From positions 1-48,132 of the forward strand of contig QOCQ01000031.1 of assembly GCA_003574685.1 (NCBI GenBank): a stretch of 48,132 nt of DNA. The letters run 5' to 3'. The notes under the pieces were generated by a model that searched no databases, was not told the DNA's origin, and worked only from the letters and a program-made list of their open reading frames with translations. This DNA is from Rhodospirillaceae bacterium SYSU D60007. Its GTDB lineage: Bacteria; Pseudomonadota; Alphaproteobacteria; Reyranellales; Reyranellaceae. Of the stretch, positions 45,362 to 48,132 are shown piece by piece. The position numbers were made by a program, and so were the translations under genes. Each line of letters begins with the position of its first letter. Positions within the stretch are counted from its first letter, which is position 1.

Positions 45362-47731
45362 ATGGACGAGTCACAATTTCCCCCGATCGAGCGCCTGGAA
45401 CAGATGCCCTTGCCCGCGCTGCTGGCCGCAGCATCGGCCATGCGCGACCGTGGCCATGGCCGGCTGATCTCCTACTCGCGCAAGGTCTTCATTCCGCTGA
45501 CCCGGCTGTGCCGCGATGTGTGCCACTACTGCACCTTCGCGACTCGCCCGCACGCCTCGCGTCCCGCCTTCCTGTCGCCCGAAGAAGTGCTGGCCATCGC
45601 CAAAGCGGGCGCGGCGGCGGGCTGTACCGAGGCGCTGTTCACGCTGGGCGACAAGCCCGAGCTGCGCTACCGGGCGGCGCGCGAGGCGCTGGCGGCGCTG
45701 GGGCACGAGACCACCATCGGCTATCTGCGCGACATGTGCGCGCTGGTCCTGCGCGAAACCGGACTGCTGCCGCACGCCAATCCCGGCGTGATGACGCGCG
45801 AGGAGATCGCGGCGCTGCGCGAGGTGACGGCGAGCCAGGGCATCATGCTGGAGTCGACCAGCACGCGGTTGTGCGAACCCGGTGGCGTGCATTACGGCTC
45901 GCCGGACAAGCAGCCGGCCGTGCGGCTGGAAACGATCCGGCTGGCCGGCGAACTGCGCGTGCCGTTCACGACAGGCATCCTGATCGGCATCGGCGAGACG
46001 CGCGCCGAGCGGCTCGAGGCGCTGGTGGCGATCCGCGATTTGCACGCGCGCTACGGCCACATTCAGGAAGTGATCGTCCAGAACTTCCGCGCCAAGCCCG
46101 ACACCAGGCGGGCCGATGCGCCGGAGCCGGATCTGGATGACCTGCTGTGGACCATCGCGGTGGCGCGCCTGGTGCTGGGCCCCGACATGAACCTGCAGGC
46201 ACCGCCAAATCTGTCGCCGGGCGTATACCAGCGGCTGGTCGCGGCCGGGCTGAACGACTGGGGTGGCGTCTCGCCGGTGACGCCCGACCACGTCAATCCC
46301 GAAGCGCCGTGGCCCGCGATCGCGGAGCTCGCCCAACGCACCGCCGAGACCGGCAAGGTGCTGGTGAACCGCCTGCCGGTGTACCCCGCCTGGGTGCGCA
46401 ACCCCGATACGTGGCTCGCACCCGAAGTGGCGACGCGCGTACGGCGGATGAGCGACGCTGAAGGCTTCGCGCGTGACGACGACTGGGCTCCGGGCACGCT
46501 GGAGCCGCCACCGCCGGCGCCGGTCCTGCTGCCCGCCGTGGATGGCGAGCTGCGCCGCAGCGTGGCGCGCGCCGAGGCGGGCGAGCGGCTTGGTACGGAG
46601 GAAATCGTCCGGCTGTTCGCCGCGCGCGATGCCGACTACCGGCACGTCATCGCGGCCGCCGATGCGCTGCGCCGCGCCACCAGCGGCGAGGTCGTGCGCT
46701 ACGTGGTGAACCGCAACATCAATTACACCAACATCTGCTATTTCCGTTGCCGCTTCTGCGCCTTCTCCAAGGGCCGCACGCATGATGATTTGCGCGGCGC
46801 GCCCTATGACCTGGCGCTGGAGGAGGTGAGCCGCCGCACGGCCGAGGCCTGGGCGCGCGGCGCCACCGAGGTCTGCCTGCAAGGCGGCATCCATCCCGAT
46901 TACACGGGCGAGACCTATGTCGCGATCTGCCGCGCCATCAAGGCGGCAGTACCCGACATGCACATCCATGCCTTTTCCCCGCTGGAGGTGACGCAGGGTG
47001 CCGCCACGCTGGGGCTGTCGCTCAGCGACTTCCTGGCGCGGCTGAAGGCGGAAGGGCTGGGGACGCTGCCCGGCACGGCCGCAGAGATCCTCGATGATGA
47101 GGTGCGCGCCATCATCTGCCCCGACAAGGTGAACACGGCGCAGTGGCTCGAGGTGGTGCGCGCCGCCCATGCGCTGGGCCTGCGCACGACCTCGACCATC
47201 ATGTATGGCCACGTCGAGACGCCGCTTTCCTGGGCGCGCCATTTGCTGGCACTGCGTGACCTTCAGGCCGAGACCGGCGGCTTCACCGAGTTCGTCCCCC
47301 TGCCCTTCGTGCACATGGAGGCGCCAATCTACCGGCACGGGCGCGCCCGCCGTGGCCCGACCTTCCGCGAGGCCGTGCTGATGCACGCCGTCGGCCGGCT
47401 GGTGCTGCACCCGCATATCACCAACATCCAGACCTCCTGGGTGAAGATGGGCCCGGCCGGCGCCGCGATCTGCCTGCAATCCGGCGCCAACGATCTGGGC
47501 GGCACGCTGATGAACGAGAGCATCTCGCGCGCCGCCGGCACCCAGCACGGCCAGGAGTTTCCGCCGGCCGAGATGGAAGCGCTGATCCGCTCCATCGGCC
47601 GCACGCCGCGCCAGCGCGACACCCTCTACCGCCCCGTCCCCGAAGAACGCCGCACCACCTCCTTCGCCGCCACCGAGCTCGCCCCCATCATCCTGACTCC
47701 ACCCCGCAAAAGGGCAGTTGAGACAGTTTGA
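45362..47731 (+). CDS. cofGH: Bifunctional FO synthase (CofG-CofH fusion; FbiC type)
   Basis: This 789-residue radical SAM protein makes FO, the deazaflavin of coenzyme F420, from tyrosine and a pyrimidine of riboflavin biosynthesis. It has two radical SAM halves: the CofG part with cysteines 50, 54 and 57 (CRDVCHYC), and the CofH part with cysteines 459, 463 and 466 (CYFRCRFC). The tail QSGANDLGGTLMNESISRAAG is diagnostic of CofH. The fusion is usual in actinobacteria and less so in proteobacteria. No other F420 genes (cofC, cofD, cofE) lie in the window. The stop lies inside the start of the tandem repeat. Confidence 0.94.
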   Translation: MDESQFPPIERLEQMPLPALLAAASAMRDRGHGRLISYSRKVFIPLTRLCRDVCHYCTFATRPHASRPAFLSPEEVLAIAKAGAAAGCTEALFTLGDKPELRYRAAREALAALGHETTIGYLRDMCALVLRETGLLPHANPGVMTREEIAALREVTASQGIMLESTSTRLCEPGGVHYGSPDKQPAVRLETIRLAGELRVPFTTGILIGIGETRAERLEALVAIRDLHARYGHIQEVIVQNFRAKPDTRRADAPEPDLDDLLWTIAVARLVLGPDMNLQAPPNLSPGVYQRLVAAGLNDWGGVSPVTPDHVNPEAPWPAIAELAQRTAETGKVLVNRLPVYPAWVRNPDTWLAPEVATRVRRMSDAEGFARDDDWAPGTLEPPPPAPVLLPAVDGELRRSVARAEAGERLGTEEIVRLFAARDADYRHVIAAADALRRATSGEVVRYVVNRNINYTNICYFRCRFCAFSKGRTHDDLRGAPYDLALEEVSRRTAEAWARGATEVCLQGGIHPDYTGETYVAICRAIKAAVPDMHIHAFSPLEVTQGAATLGLSLSDFLARLKAEGLGTLPGTAAEILDDEVRAIICPDKVNTAQWLEVVRAAHALGLRTTSTIMYGHVETPLSWARHLLALRDLQAETGGFTEFVPLPFVHMEAPIYRHGRARRGPTFREAVLMHAVGRLVLHPHITNIQTSWVKMGPAGAAICLQSGANDLGGTLMNESISRAAGTQHGQEFPPAEMEALIRSIGRTPRQRDTLYRPVPEERRTTSFAATELAPIILTPPRKRAVETV

Positions 47732-47934
47732 GACAGGTAGACAGGCCGATTTGAGACAGGTGGAGACAGTAGACAGGTGGAGACAGGTAGACAGGTGGAG
47801 ACAGGTAGACAGGCGTGGACAGGTGGGGACAAGTAGACATGCCATTGGAGACAGTCGGAGACAGGTAGACACGCCGTCTGAGACAGTCGGAGACAGGTAG
47901 ACACGCCGTCTGAGACAGTCGGAGACAGGTAGAC
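47717..47934. repeat. Purine-rich tandem repeat (minisatellite)
   Basis: The plus strand is built of GAGACAGGTAGACAG-type units. Positions 47717-47838 hold irregular copies of an 18-base unit (GTGGAGACAGGTAGACAG). Positions 47839-47934 hold three 32-base units (47839-47870, 47871-47902, 47903-47934), the last two identical, ending AGACAGGTAGAC. It begins inside the last codons of the FO synthase gene. It is neither a CRISPR nor obviously protein-coding. Confidence 0.92.
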
Positions 47935-48079
47935 ATGGCAACGGAACAGTTCCCGTCATCCCGAGCGCCAGCGAGGGATTTCCCGCGCATGACGAGCCTG
48001 CTCTCGCAACCGGCAGAGGTGCCGTCGCGAGAAGTGTTGGAATTGGGGTGGCGGTCACCGGCGGATTGAAGGTATCGGT
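47935..48079. other. Gap with a dispersed GTCATCCCGAGCG-type element
   Basis: The first part (about 47954-47983) reads CGTCATCCCGAGCGCCAGCG and continues GAGGGATTTCC, a sequence pattern often seen between genes in many bacterial genomes. No gene is visible in the remainder. Confidence 0.4.
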
Positions 48080-48132
48080 TCATGCGGCGAGGTCAATGGC
48101 ATGATCGGAGAGCGGCTCGGCGAGGGTGAGCC
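48080..48132 (-). CDS. Possible C-terminal end of a gene entering from the right
   Basis: On the minus strand the last 16 codons before a TGA read LTLAEPLSDHAIDLAA, with GC-rich third positions as in the other genes. The start lies outside the window. The product is not recognised. Confidence 0.35.
   Translation of the reverse strand, partial: LTLAEPLSDHAIDLAA

Noticed and set aside
42366-45467. 1033-codon open frame antisense to htpG and LLM genes
   Set aside because: It runs across several real genes on the other strand and through a repeat; low-complexity composition.
47717-47934. Tandem array as a CRISPR
   Set aside because: There are no unique spacers between repeats; the units abut and vary, and no cas genes are near.
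45371-48058. 895-codon open frame antisense to the FO synthase
   Set aside because: It is a GC-driven shadow; the opposite strand codes for a clear radical SAM protein and the antisense product looks like no known family.

Overview
The window is high-GC (about two thirds G+C) chromosomal DNA, densely coded, and most likely from an alphaproteobacterium. Pointers are the yajC-secD-secF-Mth938 neighbourhood, cyaY, an L31 protein without zinc cysteines, a TakP-type TRAP transporter, an isoquinoline-oxidoreductase-type molybdoenzyme and several class III CoA-transferases. A Rhodospirillales or Reyranella-like lineage would fit, but that is inference. I see no rRNA, tRNA, CRISPR array, integrase or transposase.

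Layout. (1) 1-660 is less GC-rich and holds the N-terminal remnant of an AlbA_2/Schlafen-type gene. (2) 670-6516 carries a TerC/CBS membrane protein, an undescribed pair (multi-pass membrane protein plus VWA-fold lipoprotein), an acyl-CoA dehydrogenase-like flavoprotein and an exported MBL-fold protein. (3) 6784-17848 is a housekeeping block: DUF815 ATPase, YajC/SecD/SecF, two tail-to-tail YbaL-type antiporters, an Mth938 protein, a lipid-A-exporter-like ABC protein, frataxin and L31. (4) 17954-21077 has a GNAT protein and an alkylation-repair locus (ogt plus an ada-alkA fusion broken by a frameshift). (5) 21363-26290 is a TRAP operon in the order P-M-Q followed by two small membrane proteins and pyroglutamyl peptidase. 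(6) 27123-31969 holds a 2Fe-2S/molybdopterin oxidoreductase, a diheme cytochrome c and a sorbosone-dehydrogenase-like protein, plausibly one periplasmic oxidation chain. (7) 32155-47731 is rich in acyl-CoA and F420-type enzymes: two CoA-transferases, two SDRs, a PhyH dioxygenase, an amidohydrolase/thiolase-like/DUF35 operon and two LLM oxidoreductases, interrupted by dinB and htpG, and ending with a fused FO synthase (CofG-CofH) that makes the F420 chromophore precursor.

Three families of paired inverted repeats sit between genes: A at 6678, 13100, 38174 and 41282; B at 30546 and 44230; C at 5527 and 18842. One family A half-copy supplies the C-terminus of an antiporter gene. A purine-rich minisatellite lies just after the FO synthase (47717-47934).

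The most unusual items are the membrane-protein/VWA-lipoprotein pair, the F420-linked acyl-CoA region with a thiolase-like protein that seems to lack the nucleophilic cysteine, and the TRAP operon linked to pyroglutamyl peptidase. None is proven to be a new system from sequence alone.
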